Shown: positions 55,259 to 63,853, numbered from the stretch's first letter. The stretch: 64,000 nucleotides of DNA from Stenotrophomonas_A sp035629025 (GCA_035629025.1 DASPIU010000070.1:62001-126000), one strand, 5' to 3'. Numbers and translations are program-made. Notes: generated from the letters alone by a model not told the origin.

Positions 55259-55846
55259 TTACCAGCTGACGCGCGGGCCGATCATCCACTGCACGCCGCC
55301 GTTCTTGGTGTACAGCTTGGCCTCGCCGCTCAGCGCAAAGTTCGGGGTGAAGTTGAACTGGCCGCCCAGACGGCCGTAGAACTCGCCCTTGGGGTTGATG
55401 TTGTCGCGCTTGGCGTAGTCTTCGTACCCGGCCAGCACATAGGCCGAGAAGCGCGGGCCGAACGAGTTGTTGATGCCGCCTTCCAGCGCCCAGCCGTTGA
55501 AGTCCTTCCTGTTGCCCTGCGGATCGGTGTTCTGGTACGCCACGCGCGCCAGCAGGTCGGTGGTATCGGTGACCGCGTAGTTGTAGCCCAGGCCGATGTT
55601 CCATTGGTTGGCCTTGACCTTGGCCGGGCCATCGAACTTCTGCTTGTTGTAACCGGCGAACACGTGGAAGTTCGGGTGGAAGGCGAACGAGCCCTTCAGG
55701 CCCCAGCCGTCGGACTTGCCCGCGGAACCGCTCGGGTTGGTCCTGACGTAGTCGCCTTCCACATAGTTGTAGGAGATGTTTTCCGCGGCCGCGGCTGCAA
55801 ACGGGAGGGCAGCTAGCAGGCCCAGAGCGAGCAAAGAAGTCTTCAT
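55259..55846 (-). CDS. ax21: Ax21-family outer-membrane protein
   Basis: 195 residues. The signal peptide is MKTSLLALGLLAALPFAAAA. The mature barrel begins ENISYNYVEGDYVRTNPSG, close to Ax21 of Xanthomonas and Stenotrophomonas, and ends in an aromatic Trp (GPRVSW), as outer-membrane proteins do. Ax21 is an outer-membrane, vesicle-borne protein; the earlier claim that it triggers rice XA21 immunity was withdrawn, so no elicitor role is claimed. The upstream region has a 20-bp palindrome. Confidence 0.93.
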   Translation of the reverse strand: MKTSLLALGLLAALPFAAAAAENISYNYVEGDYVRTNPSGSAGKSDGWGLKGSFAFHPNFHVFAGYNKQKFDGPAKVKANQWNIGLGYNYAVTDTTDLLARVAYQNTDPQGNRKDFNGWALEGGINNSFGPRFSAYVLAGYEDYAKRDNINPKGEFYGRLGGQFNFTPNFALSGEAKLYTKNGGVQWMIGPRVSW

Positions 55847-55954
55847 CGGAGTACCTATTTATTGTTGGTGATCGGTGCCGGGCACGAATGCCATTGCGCA
55901 ACCGACATGCGATTCTCGGTTCTCCGACGAAATCGCCACTGAATCCGCTCGTGA

Positions 55955-55974
55955 GCGCAGGATTAATCCTGCGC
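55955..55974. promoter_or_regulatory. 20-bp perfect palindrome upstream of ax21
   Basis: GCGCAGGATTAATCCTGCGC is fully self-complementary without spacer. It lies 109 bp upstream of the ax21 start. This is the form of an operator for a dimeric regulator. The binding protein is unknown. Confidence 0.55.
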
Positions 55975-56032
55975 CTGATTGAGCGTAAAAATCTTGCATG
56001 TTCGCGCGGCAAGCGACACGCGTGCGCGATAC

Positions 56033-56065
56033 GAATTTCCCATCACAAGAGCAATTGGGAAATTC
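56033..56065. repeat. Inverted repeat GAATTTCCCA / TGGGAAATTC
   Basis: Two perfect 10-bp arms separated by 13 bp in the ax21 upstream gap. It is about 110 bp past the FMN reductase stop on the minus strand. It may be an operator or a weak terminator. Confidence 0.45.
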
Positions 56066-56173
56066 ATATGCATCTAGCGATTTCCAGGCACAAAACGGCA
56101 CAAAGCTCTCGCCGTGAACTGCCCTATGCGCGACAGGTCTTCGGCAGCCGTGGCGGCTGTGGCTTGTGCAGTG

Positions 56174-56728
56174 CTACGCGTTGCCGGCGAAGCGCGCAAA
56201 ACCTTGCAGGAATTCACCCAGGCGCTTGCGCGTGGCCGCATCGGTCAGCTGGCCGTGCTCGTCGAACATCTGGCTGGCATGCGACACCAGCAGCCGCCCG
56301 CCAGACCAGTGACGCGTGCCAAGCGTGCGCAGAATCGGCAGCCAGGCCGTCTGCGACAGCAGTGTGCCGAAACTGCCGGGCGAAGCACCGATCACCGCGA
56401 ACGCGCGATTGCCGAAGACCTGCGCGATGTCGCTGGAGGGGCGCGACAGCCAGTCGATCGCGTTCTTGAACACACCGGGCACGCCGTTGTTGTATTCCGG
56501 GGTCACCAGCAGCACGCCGTCGCTGGCCAGAACCTGTTCCTTGAGGGCGCTCACCGCCGCGGGCAAGCCATCGCGCTGCTCCACGTCGCCGTCATAGAGC
56601 GGAATGCCATGCAGCGTGGCCGGGGTCAGGGTGATGCCATCACCCGCGGCGGCTACCGCTGCATGCAGCAGGGCGGTATTGAACGAGCCCGCGCGCAGGC
56701 TGCCGGAAATGCCGAGGAGTCGGACCAT
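56174..56728 (-). CDS. NADPH-dependent FMN reductase
   Basis: 184 residues from ATG 56728. The start LLGISGSLRAGSFNTALL and the block LVTPEYNNGVPGVFKNAIDWLSRP are the FMN-binding signature of the flavodoxin-like ArsH/ChrR/SsuE-type reductases. It should pass electrons from NAD(P)H to FMN or quinones. The partner is not seen here. It lies 50 bp after trmL on the same strand. Confidence 0.9.
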   Translation of the reverse strand: MVRLLGISGSLRAGSFNTALLHAAVAAAGDGITLTPATLHGIPLYDGDVEQRDGLPAAVSALKEQVLASDGVLLVTPEYNNGVPGVFKNAIDWLSRPSSDIAQVFGNRAFAVIGASPGSFGTLLSQTAWLPILRTLGTRHWSGGRLLVSHASQMFDEHGQLTDAATRKRLGEFLQGFARFAGNA

Positions 56729-56778
56729 GAGGTGCTCACGCGTCGAGGGGAAACCCATTATGCGCGGGACGCGTGGTG

Positions 56779-57258
56779 CTATTGCCCGCCAGGAAAGCCG
56801 AGCTGGCGCCACGCCTCGAACACCACCACCGCCACGCTGTTGGAAAGATTGAGGCTGCGGTTGCCCGGCTGCATCGGCAGGCGCAGGCGCTGTTCGACGG
56901 CGATGGCGTCCAGCACTTCCTGCGGCAGGCCACGGGTTTCGGCGCCGAAGAGGAAGGCATCGCCCGGGGCGAAGCGCGGTGAGTCATAGCGCACCTGGCC
57001 ACGGGTGCTGAGCGCGAACAGGCGCTTGGGAGCGATGGCGGCCAGGGCGGCGTCGAGGTCGGCGTGGACCTGCAGGGGCGCGTATTCGTGGTAGTCCAGG
57101 CCGGCGCGCTTGAGCTGGCGATCGCTCAGGTCGAAACCGAGCGGTTCGATCAGGTGCAGCCGCGCGCCGGTGTTGGCACAGAGGCGGATGACGTTGCCCG
57201 TGTTGGGCGGAATTTCCGGCTGGTACAGCAGTACATCGAAAAAGTGGGATTCGCTCAT
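56779..57258 (-). CDS. trmL: tRNA (cytidine/uridine-2'-O-)-methyltransferase TrmL
   Basis: 159 residues, the length of TrmL. The SPOUT knot regions are visible: YQPEIPPNTGNVIRLCANTG, FLFGAETRGLP and MQPGNRSLNLSNSVAVVV. It methylates the wobble 34 position of tRNA-Leu. The next gene begins 50 bp downstream. Confidence 0.95.
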   Translation of the reverse strand: MSESHFFDVLLYQPEIPPNTGNVIRLCANTGARLHLIEPLGFDLSDRQLKRAGLDYHEYAPLQVHADLDAALAAIAPKRLFALSTRGQVRYDSPRFAPGDAFLFGAETRGLPQEVLDAIAVEQRLRLPMQPGNRSLNLSNSVAVVVFEAWRQLGFPGGQ

Positions 57259-57275
57259 CGGCGAATTCTAGCCGC

Positions 57276-57303
57276 CACCGGCCGGCCCCCTGGCCGACCG
57301 GTG
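57276..57303 (-). terminator. Hairpin after the VQVRP-repeat gene
   Basis: CACCGGCCGGCC pairs with GGCCGACCGGTG over 12 bp with one G-U-type pair, just downstream of the 57308 gene stop on the minus strand. Confidence 0.5.
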
Positions 57304-57307
57304 AGGA

Positions 57308-57778
57308 TCAGAACTGCGCCCGTGCGTTGACCAGGCCGCCGACCAGCGCTTCCAGCTGCACCGGCGAAGGCTGCAGATGCGGCACCGGCAGGTTGACGAT
57401 GACCTGCCCCAGCAGTGCGACGACGGTTTCGGCGGCGTTGCCGGCGTTGGCACTGGCGACCGGGGTGGCGGCGCGGTCCAGTTCGGCGAGCTGCTCGGCG
57501 GAGGGGCGGACCTGGACCGAAGCCAGGGTCACCACGCGCTGGGCGGCAGCCTGCTCGGCCTGCAGTTCCAGGATCTGGCCAACCGTCGGCCGCACCTGCA
57601 CCGAGGACAGGGTGGGGATGTCGCTGTTGAGCTCATGCTCGCGCTGGGCCAGCTGCTCGTTGGACGGACGCACCTGCACGGTGTCCAGCGTGGTCAGGGT
57701 GGAAGCCTGGGCGCTCATGGAGCCGAAGACGGAACCGGCGGCGAGGGCGATGGCGACGCTCAGAGACTTGGTGTTCAT
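57308..57778 (-). CDS. Exported protein with repeated VQVRP motif
   Basis: 156 residues from ATG 57778. A signal peptide ends near MSAQAS. Three repeats of a TLxxVQVRPSxxQLAEL-type unit start at residues 30, 56 and 84, with a degenerate fourth near 130 (LPVPHLQPSPVQLEAL); spacing is 26-28 residues. Each unit looks like strand-then-helix. No family is recognised. The LDTVQV start resembles the LDTVTV TonB-box style of receptors, which may be chance. The gene lies between trmL and a lipoprotein. Confidence 0.75.
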   Translation of the reverse strand: MNTKSLSVAIALAAGSVFGSMSAQASTLTTLDTVQVRPSNEQLAQREHELNSDIPTLSSVQVRPTVGQILELQAEQAAAQRVVTLASVQVRPSAEQLAELDRAATPVASANAGNAAETVVALLGQVIVNLPVPHLQPSPVQLEALVGGLVNARAQF

Positions 57779-58141
57779 GGCGATACCTGTTTTGGTGTGG
57801 GTGAGCGGTGGTGTGGTAGTAAGGTAGTACACCTAATCAGACGGGTCAAGCGGTATTTGGCTTTTCTCGATTCTGTTCAGTGAGTAGTCAGTTTTGATTC
57901 GGACCACTATCGCTGCATCGGGAATAGAGCAGGTCGCGTGCCAACTCCAACTCACTGATTTTCATGGCTTTGTGTGGCGTGGTGCGTGTCCGCTGGCCGG
58001 ACACTGCGGGGTCGCGGACACAGTCCGCCGGACTCTGCGCGCCGCCTGACTCAGCCGAGCCGCCCTCCGGACGGCGCCGTCGCCTTGCCAAACCGCCGGG
58101 CTGCGGCACAATCCGGGCTCTCCTTCGATGTGATGAGCCCC
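57779..58141. other. Intergenic region before the DUF4156 gene
   Basis: About 360 bp. The left half is AT-richer than the window and holds the promoter of the VQVRP gene. A small open stretch at 57888-57964 (minus strand, 24 residues starting MKISELELARDLLYSRCSD) may be a remnant but has no ribosome site. The right half is GC-rich with several TCCGGAC/GTCCGCC-like inverted bits. No RNA is recognised. Confidence 0.5.
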
Positions 58142-58480
58142 ATGCGCCTTCCGATTGCTGCCACCCCGGTTGCCCTTGCGGCCCTTGTCGCCGTTACCGC
58201 CACCGCCTGCACCTGGGTGCCGATCGAAGCGGACGGCAAGGCGGTGCGCGTGCTCAGCCCGGGCGCGGTGCCGGCCGGATGCGAACAGAAGGGCGAGGTG
58301 GTGGTGTCGGTGAAGAACAAGGTCGGCTTCTACAACCGCAACCCGCTGCGGGTGCAGGAAGAGCTGGAAACCCTGGCCCGCAACGAGGCGCCGAGCGCCG
58401 GCGCCAACGCCGTCCAGGCGCAGGGCCAGCCTGCCGACGGCAGCCAGCGCTTCACCGCTTTCCGCTGCAGTGGTCGCTGA
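58142..58480 (+). CDS. DUF4156 lipoprotein
   Basis: 112 residues from ATG 58142; ATG 58133 adds three. The signal ends in a lipobox, VTATAC. The mature part has KAVRVLSPGAVPAGCEQKGEVVVSVKNKVGFYNRNP, as in DUF4156 (YjfR-like) proteins. Two Cys after the lipid Cys may form a disulfide. It is a small envelope protein with unknown role. It precedes oleA by 101 bp. Confidence 0.85.
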   Translation: MRLPIAATPVALAALVAVTATACTWVPIEADGKAVRVLSPGAVPAGCEQKGEVVVSVKNKVGFYNRNPLRVQEELETLARNEAPSAGANAVQAQGQPADGSQRFTAFRCSGR

Positions 58481-58581
58481 ACGGTTGTGCCGGGGGCCGA
58501 CCCCGGACCTTGTAAAGATGCGGTGAAGGCTGGCAGGGGCTAGAATGACGACCCCTCGCCTGACGCCATGGCGCTACTTCG

Positions 58582-59598
58582 ATGCTCTTCAAGAACGTCT
58601 CCATCGCGGGACTGGCGCACATTGATGCGCCGCACACGCTGACGTCCCAGGAAATCAATGCGCGCCTGCAGCCGACGTACGACCGGCTGGGGATCAAGAC
58701 CGATGTGCTCGGCGACATCGCCGGCATCCACGCGCGCCGTTTGTGGGATGCCGATGTCCAGGCTTCCGACGCCGCCACCGCGGCGGCGCGCAAGGCCATG
58801 GAAGATGCCGGCATCACCGCCGACAAGATCGGCCTGCTGGTCAACACCTCGGTCAGCCGCGACTACCTGGAGCCGTCGACCGCCAGCATCGTCTCCGGCA
58901 ACCTCGGCGTCGGCGACCACTGCATGACCTTCGACGTCGCCAACGCCTGCCTGGCTTTCATCAACGGCATGGATATCGCCGCGCGCATGCTCGAGCATGG
59001 CGAGATCGACTACGCGCTGGTCGTCGATGGTGAAACCGCCAACATGGTCTATGAGAAGACCATGGAGCGCATGACTTCGCCGGACGTGACCGAGCAGGAG
59101 TTCCGCGACGAACTCGCCGCGCTCACCCTCGGCTGCGGTGCCGCGGCCATGGTGATGGCGCGCGCCGAACTGACCCCGGACGCACCGCGCTACCGCGGCG
59201 GCGTGACCCGCTCGGCGACCGAGTGGAACAAGCTGTGCCGCGGCAACCTGGACCGCATGGTCACCGACACCCGCATGCTGCTGATCGAAGGCATCAAGCT
59301 GGCGCAGAAGACCTTCATCGCGGCCAAGCAGGCGCTGGGCTGGGCGGTGGACGAGCTGGACCAGTTCGTCATCCACCAGGTCAGCCGCCCGCATACCGCT
59401 GCCTTCGTGAAGTCCTTCGGCATCGATCCGGCCAAGGTGATGACCATCTTCGGCGAGCACGGCAACATTGGTCCGGCCTCGGTGCCGATCGTGTTGAGCA
59501 AGCTCAAGGAACTGGGCCGGCTGAAGAAGGGCGACCGCATCGCACTGCTCGGCATCGGCTCGGGCCTGAACTGCTCGATGGCCGAAGTGGTGTGGTAA
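58582..59598 (+). CDS. oleA: OleA, thiolase-fold head-to-head acyl condensing enzyme
   Basis: 338 residues. The active-site Cys is residue 123 (DVANACLAFING), His 265 (FVIHQVSRPHT) and Asn 295 (GEHGNIGPAS), with Glu 97 in DYLEPSTAS. Adding 20 to each gives the numbers of the Xanthomonas campestris enzyme (C143, H285, N315, E117), and the length fits. OleA joins two acyl-CoA chains head to head to a beta-keto acid. It is the first step to long-chain olefins. A hairpin lies before oleB. Confidence 0.96.
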   Translation: MLFKNVSIAGLAHIDAPHTLTSQEINARLQPTYDRLGIKTDVLGDIAGIHARRLWDADVQASDAATAAARKAMEDAGITADKIGLLVNTSVSRDYLEPSTASIVSGNLGVGDHCMTFDVANACLAFINGMDIAARMLEHGEIDYALVVDGETANMVYEKTMERMTSPDVTEQEFRDELAALTLGCGAAAMVMARAELTPDAPRYRGGVTRSATEWNKLCRGNLDRMVTDTRMLLIEGIKLAQKTFIAAKQALGWAVDELDQFVIHQVSRPHTAAFVKSFGIDPAKVMTIFGEHGNIGPASVPIVLSKLKELGRLKKGDRIALLGIGSGLNCSMAEVVW

Positions 59599-59647
59599 GC
59601 CGCCGCGCGCCGGCCCACGGCGTGCGACCCGCTGGCTGATCCAACAA

Positions 59648-59679
59648 CGAACGCCCGCGCCGCAAGCCGCGGGCGTTCG
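59648..59679 (+). terminator. Hairpin between oleA and oleB
   Basis: CGAACGCCCGCG pairs with CGCGGGCGTTCG over 12 bp with an 8-base loop. It lies 50 bp after the oleA stop and 20 bp before the oleB start, so it could limit read-through. Confidence 0.7.
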
Positions 59680-59699
59680 ACTGTCTGCAAGGAATTCCG

Positions 59700-60614
59700 A
59701 TGACTGCCAACTCCACCCTGCCCGGCTACCCCGCCCATCCGCAGCGTTTCCAGTTTCGCCCCGGCCTGAGCCTTTCCTACCTGGACGAAGGCCCGCGCGA
59801 CGGCGAAGTGGTGGTGATGCTGCATGGCAATCCGTCGTGGAGCTATTACTGGCGCAACCTGGTGGCAGGCCTGGCCGCGCCGGCGCAGGGCAAGCGGTAT
59901 CGCTGCATCGTGCCGGACCACATCGGCATGGGCCTGTCCGACAAGCCCGACGACAGCCGCTACGCCTACACCCTGCAATCGCGTGTCGATGACCTCGCCG
60001 CGTTGCTCGCACACCTGGACATCACCGGCCCGATCACCCTGGCCGTGCACGACTGGGGCGGCATGATCGGCTTTGGCTGGGCGCTGTCGCACGCCGCCCA
60101 GGTCAAGCGCCTGGTGATCACCAACACCGCGGCCTTCCCGATGCCGGCGGCGAAGAAGATGCCGTGGCAGATCGCGCTGGGCCGCGACTGGAAGATCGGC
60201 GAGTGGCTGGTGCGCGGCTTCAACGCGTTTTCCGCCGGTGCCTCCTGGCTCGGCGTGGAGCGGCGCATGCCAGCCGACGTGCGCCGCGCCTATGTGGCCC
60301 CTTACGACAGCTGGGCCAACCGCATCGCCACCATCCGCTTCATGCAGGACATCCCGCTGTCGCCGGCCGACCGTGCCTGGCCGCTGCTGGAAGCGGCGGG
60401 CAAGGCGCTGCCGGGCTTTGCCGACCGCCCGGCGTTCATCGGCTGGGGCCTGCGCGACTTCGTGTTCGACCGCCACTTCCTGGAGGGCTTCCGCAGCGCA
60501 TTGCCGCAAGCCGAGGTAATGGCCTTCGACGATGCCGGCCACTACGTGCTGGAAGACAAGGCCGACGTACTGGTGCCGGCGATCCGCGACTTCCTGGAGC
60601 GCAATCCGCTGTAG
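59700..60614 (+). CDS. oleB: OleB, beta-lactone decarboxylase
   Basis: 304 residues, haloalkane-dehalogenase-type alpha/beta hydrolase. The nucleophile Asp is in VHDWGGMIG, the His in DDAGHYVLED, and the oxyanion part in HGNPSWSYYWRN. In the Ole pathway OleB removes CO2 from the beta-lactone made by OleC to give the cis-olefin. An AAGGAATT site precedes ATG 59700. The order oleA-oleB-(reverse gene)-oleC-oleD is that of Xanthomonas. Confidence 0.94.
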   Translation: MTANSTLPGYPAHPQRFQFRPGLSLSYLDEGPRDGEVVVMLHGNPSWSYYWRNLVAGLAAPAQGKRYRCIVPDHIGMGLSDKPDDSRYAYTLQSRVDDLAALLAHLDITGPITLAVHDWGGMIGFGWALSHAAQVKRLVITNTAAFPMPAAKKMPWQIALGRDWKIGEWLVRGFNAFSAGASWLGVERRMPADVRRAYVAPYDSWANRIATIRFMQDIPLSPADRAWPLLEAAGKALPGFADRPAFIGWGLRDFVFDRHFLEGFRSALPQAEVMAFDDAGHYVLEDKADVLVPAIRDFLERNPL

Positions 60615-60638
60615 GCGCTTGTTGCGCGTGGCGCGTAC

Positions 60639-61022
60639 TCAGAGCACCGGCAGCGGGTTGCGCGCTTCGTCTTCCACGCCGATCCAGTCGGCCTCGGTGA
60701 GCAAGGCCAGCCCGTGCGCCAGTCGCGACTTGTCGCACTGCGCACTGCGCTGGCCAAACTCCAGCGAGGCCGGCACCTGCGCGCACGCCGATGGGCGCCG
60801 CTCGTGGATGCTGCAACGGCTGTAGCGGCCGATGTCCGCATCCAGCGCGATGCAGCGGGGCTGGGGCTGCGAAGTGCCGCGCATGACCCGCTCGTGCAGG
60901 CGCAGCGATTCGGTCAGTTCCACCGGCACGCGGCCGCCCAGTTCCGGATCGGCCTCGCTCCAGTGCAGGCTCACCCGGAAGTAGGCGCAACAGGCACCGC
61001 AAGTGAGGCAGGGATGCGCCAT
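60639..61022 (-). CDS. YkgJ-type cysteine-cluster protein
   Basis: 127 residues from ATG 61022, opposite to the ole genes. The metal-type Cys are in CLTCGACCAYF and RYSRCSIHERRPSAC, the YkgJ/UPF0153 pattern, probably zinc or an iron-sulfur site. The function is not known. It is convergent with oleB (24 bp apart) and divergent from oleC. Starts farther upstream overlap the oleC 5' region and are unlikely. Confidence 0.87.
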   Translation of the reverse strand: MAHPCLTCGACCAYFRVSLHWSEADPELGGRVPVELTESLRLHERVMRGTSQPQPRCIALDADIGRYSRCSIHERRPSACAQVPASLEFGQRSAQCDKSRLAHGLALLTEADWIGVEDEARNPLPVL

Positions 61023-61130
61023 GACGAGTGAGACGAAGGCAATGAGGGCGGGAGGCGCGGCATTCTGCCATGCGCGGCGGGCCATGCGGGTATGCCCGAA
61101 GCGGCCCGGCCGATCAGCGATAATCGCCCG

Positions 61131-62783
61131 ATGACCTCCCCTTGCAATATCGCCGCCGCGCTGCCGGAGCTGGCCCGCCGCCAGCCGCAGCAGGTCGCCA
61201 TCCGCTGCCCTGGGCGCCGTGGCGCCGGCGGCATGGCGCGCTACGACGTCACCTTGACCTATGCCGAGCTGGACCGCCGCAGCGATGCGATTGCCGCTGG
61301 CCTGGCCGGCCACGGCATCGGCCGCGGCACGCGCACGGTGGTGATGGTGCGACCCTCACCAGAGTTCTTCCTGCTGATGTTCGCGCTGTTCAAGGCCGGT
61401 GCCGTGCCGGTGCTGGTGGATCCGGGCATCGACCGGCGCGCGCTGAAGCAATGCCTGGACGAAGCGCAGCCGCAGGCCTTCATCGGCATCGCGCTGGCGC
61501 ACCTGGCGCGGCGCGTGCTGGGATGGGCGCGTTCGGCGCGGCACCTGGTGAGTGTCGGCACGCGCTGGGCCTGGGGCGGCACCACCCTGGCCCGGGTCGA
61601 GCGCGAGGGCGCCGGCGCTGGCAGCCAGCGCGCCGACACCGCGCCGGACGACATTGCCGCGATCCTGTTCACCAGCGGCTCGACCGGTGTGCCCAAGGGC
61701 GTGGTGTACCGCCACCGCCATTTCGTCGGGCAGATCGAACTGCTGCGCAGTGCCTTCGGCATGGAAGCAGGCGGCGTGGACCTGCCGACCTTCCCGCCCT
61801 TTGCCCTGTTCGACCCGGCGCTGGGGCTGACCTCGGTGATTCCGGACATGGACCCGACCCGGCCCGCGCAGGCCGACCCGCGGCGTCTGCACGATGCCAT
61901 CGCCCGCTTCGGCATCACCCAGCTGTTCGGTTCGCCGGCGCTGATGCGGGTGCTCGCCGACCACGGCCAGCCACTGCCCACGCTGCGTCGCGTCACCTCG
62001 GCCGGTGCGCCGGTGCCGCCGGACGTGGTCGCGCGGATACGCCGCCTGCTTTCGGAGGACGCGCAGTTCTGGACGCCGTACGGCGCCACCGAATGCCTGC
62101 CGGTGGCGGTGATTGAAGGGCGCGAGCTGGAACAGACCCGCGCCGCCACCGAAGCCGGCGCCGGCACCTGTGTGGGCCGCGTGGTGGCACCGAACGTAGT
62201 GCGCATCATCGCCATCGACGATGCAGCCATTGCCGATTGGCATGGCGTGCGCGAGCTGCCGGCCGGCGATGTCGGCGAGATCACCGTGGCCGGGCCGACC
62301 GCCACTGACACCTATTTCAATCGCGACGCGGCCACCGCGGCGGCGAAGATCCGCGAAACCCTGCCCGATGGCAGCGAGCGCATCGTCCACCGCATGGGTG
62401 ATGTCGGCTATTTCGATGCGCAGGGCCGCCTGTGGTTCTGTGGCCGCAAGACCCAGCGCGTGGAAACCGCCCAAGGGCCGCTCTACACCGAGCAGGCCGA
62501 ACCGGTCTTCAATACGCTCCCTGGCATTGCCCGCACCGCGCTGGTCGGCGTGGGCGCGGCCGGCACGCAGGTACCGGTGCTGTGCTACGAACTGCAGCCC
62601 GGCGCCGATGCGGCGGGCATGCCGCAACGGCTGCGCGAAATGGCCGAAGGCCATGCGCATACGCTGCCGATCGCGCACTTCCTGCGCCATCCCGCCTTCC
62701 CGGTGGATATCCGCCACAACGCCAAGATCGGCCGCGAGAAACTCGCGCGCTGGGCCGCCGCACAACTGGAGCGCAATGCATGA
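61131..62783 (+). CDS. oleC: OleC, beta-lactone synthetase (AMP-dependent ligase)
   Basis: 550 residues. The adenylate-forming motifs are AAILFTSGSTGVPKGVVYRH, WTPYGATECLP and the C-terminal Lys in NAKIGREKLARW. OleC activates the beta-hydroxy acid with ATP and closes it to a beta-lactone. ATG 61131 is the start. The stop overlaps the oleD ATG (ATGA), so the two are coupled. Confidence 0.95.
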   Translation: MTSPCNIAAALPELARRQPQQVAIRCPGRRGAGGMARYDVTLTYAELDRRSDAIAAGLAGHGIGRGTRTVVMVRPSPEFFLLMFALFKAGAVPVLVDPGIDRRALKQCLDEAQPQAFIGIALAHLARRVLGWARSARHLVSVGTRWAWGGTTLARVEREGAGAGSQRADTAPDDIAAILFTSGSTGVPKGVVYRHRHFVGQIELLRSAFGMEAGGVDLPTFPPFALFDPALGLTSVIPDMDPTRPAQADPRRLHDAIARFGITQLFGSPALMRVLADHGQPLPTLRRVTSAGAPVPPDVVARIRRLLSEDAQFWTPYGATECLPVAVIEGRELEQTRAATEAGAGTCVGRVVAPNVVRIIAIDDAAIADWHGVRELPAGDVGEITVAGPTATDTYFNRDAATAAAKIRETLPDGSERIVHRMGDVGYFDAQGRLWFCGRKTQRVETAQGPLYTEQAEPVFNTLPGIARTALVGVGAAGTQVPVLCYELQPGADAAGMPQRLREMAEGHAHTLPIAHFLRHPAFPVDIRHNAKIGREKLARWAAAQLERNA

Positions 62784-63790
62784 AGATTCTCGTCACCGGC
62801 GGCGGTGGTTTCCTCGGCCAGGCGCTGTGCCGCGGGCTGGTCGCGCGCGGTCACCAGGTGCTGAGCTTCAACCGTGGGCACTATCCGGCGCTGCAGGCAA
62901 TGGGCGTGGGCCAGATCCGCGGCGACCTGGCCGACGCGCAGGCGGTGCGCCATGCGGTCGATGGCGTGGACGCGGTCTTCCACAACGCGGCCAAGGCCGG
63001 CGCCTGGGGCAGCTATGAGAGCTATCATCGCGCCAATGTGGTCGGTACCGAGAACGTGCTGGCCGCCTGTCGCGCCGCGGGCGTCGGCAAGCTCGTCCAT
63101 ACCTCCACGCCGAGCGTGACCCATCGCGCCACGCATCCGGTCGAAGGTCTGGATGCGAGCCAGGTGCCCTATGGCGAGGACTTCCAGGCGCCGTACGCGG
63201 CGACCAAGGCCATCGCCGAGCGCGCCGTGCTGGCTGCCAACAGCCCGGCGCTGGCCACCATCGCGTTGCGGCCGCGACTGATCTGGGGGCCGGGCGATCA
63301 GCAGATCCTGCCGCGCCTGGTCGAGCGCGCGCGTGCCGGGCGTTTGCGCCTGGTCGGCACCGGCGAGAACCGCGTGGACGCGACCTATATCGACAATGCC
63401 GCACAGGCGCATTTCGATGCCTTTGAACATCTGACCTACGGCGCGGCGTGCGCGGGCAAGGCGTACTTCATTTCCAACGGCGAGCCGCTGCCGATGCGCG
63501 AGCTGATCAACCGCCTGCTCGCCGCGGCCGGCGCGCCGCCGGTGACCGCATCGATTTCGTTCAAGACCGCCTACCGCATCGGCCGCGCCTGCGAACTGCT
63601 GTGGCCGCTGCTGTGGCTCAAGGGCGAACCGCCGATGACGCGCTTTCTGGCCGAGCAGCTGTGCACCGCGCACTGGTACGACATGGGACCGGCGCGGCGC
63701 GACTTTGGCTACGTCCCACGGGTGAGCATTGACGAAGGGCTCACAAGGCTGAAGTCCTCATATTTTGCCGACACAGCCGTCACCGGTTGA
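62780..63790 (+). CDS. oleD: OleD, NADPH-dependent beta-keto acid reductase
   Basis: 336 residues, extended short-chain dehydrogenase. The nucleotide site is LVTGGGGFLGQAL, the catalytic Tyr-Lys pair is PYAATKAIAE and the Ser is in LVHTSTPSVT. It reduces the OleA product to the beta-hydroxy acid used by OleC. The C-terminal hydrophobic part (ACELLWPLLWLKG) may touch the membrane. It is the last gene of the ole cluster. Confidence 0.95.
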   Translation: MKILVTGGGGFLGQALCRGLVARGHQVLSFNRGHYPALQAMGVGQIRGDLADAQAVRHAVDGVDAVFHNAAKAGAWGSYESYHRANVVGTENVLAACRAAGVGKLVHTSTPSVTHRATHPVEGLDASQVPYGEDFQAPYAATKAIAERAVLAANSPALATIALRPRLIWGPGDQQILPRLVERARAGRLRLVGTGENRVDATYIDNAAQAHFDAFEHLTYGAACAGKAYFISNGEPLPMRELINRLLAAAGAPPVTASISFKTAYRIGRACELLWPLLWLKGEPPMTRFLAEQLCTAHWYDMGPARRDFGYVPRVSIDEGLTRLKSSYFADTAVTG

Positions 63791-63853
63791 AGACCGCGCG
63801 CCGCCGATTATGGCCACGCGCCGATCCGGCACGACAACCACTTCGGAAACGCC

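Larger units (their letters stand above)
55847..56173. other. ax21 upstream region, no gene seen
   Basis: 327 bp with visibly lower GC than the surroundings. It holds a perfect 20-bp palindrome (55955-55974) and an inverted repeat (56033-56065). I see no convincing coding sequence on either strand. It must contain the ax21 promoter and any terminator of the FMN reductase gene. Confidence 0.7.

Noticed and set aside
55888..56469. 193-codon plus-strand open frame near ax21
   Set aside because: Runs across the intergenic gap into the opposite FMN reductase and has no conserved motif.
57888..57964. Possible 24-residue peptide gene (MKISELELARDLLYSRCSD...)
   Set aside because: No ribosome site and no recognised family. 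It might be a remnant, but evidence is too thin for a gene call.
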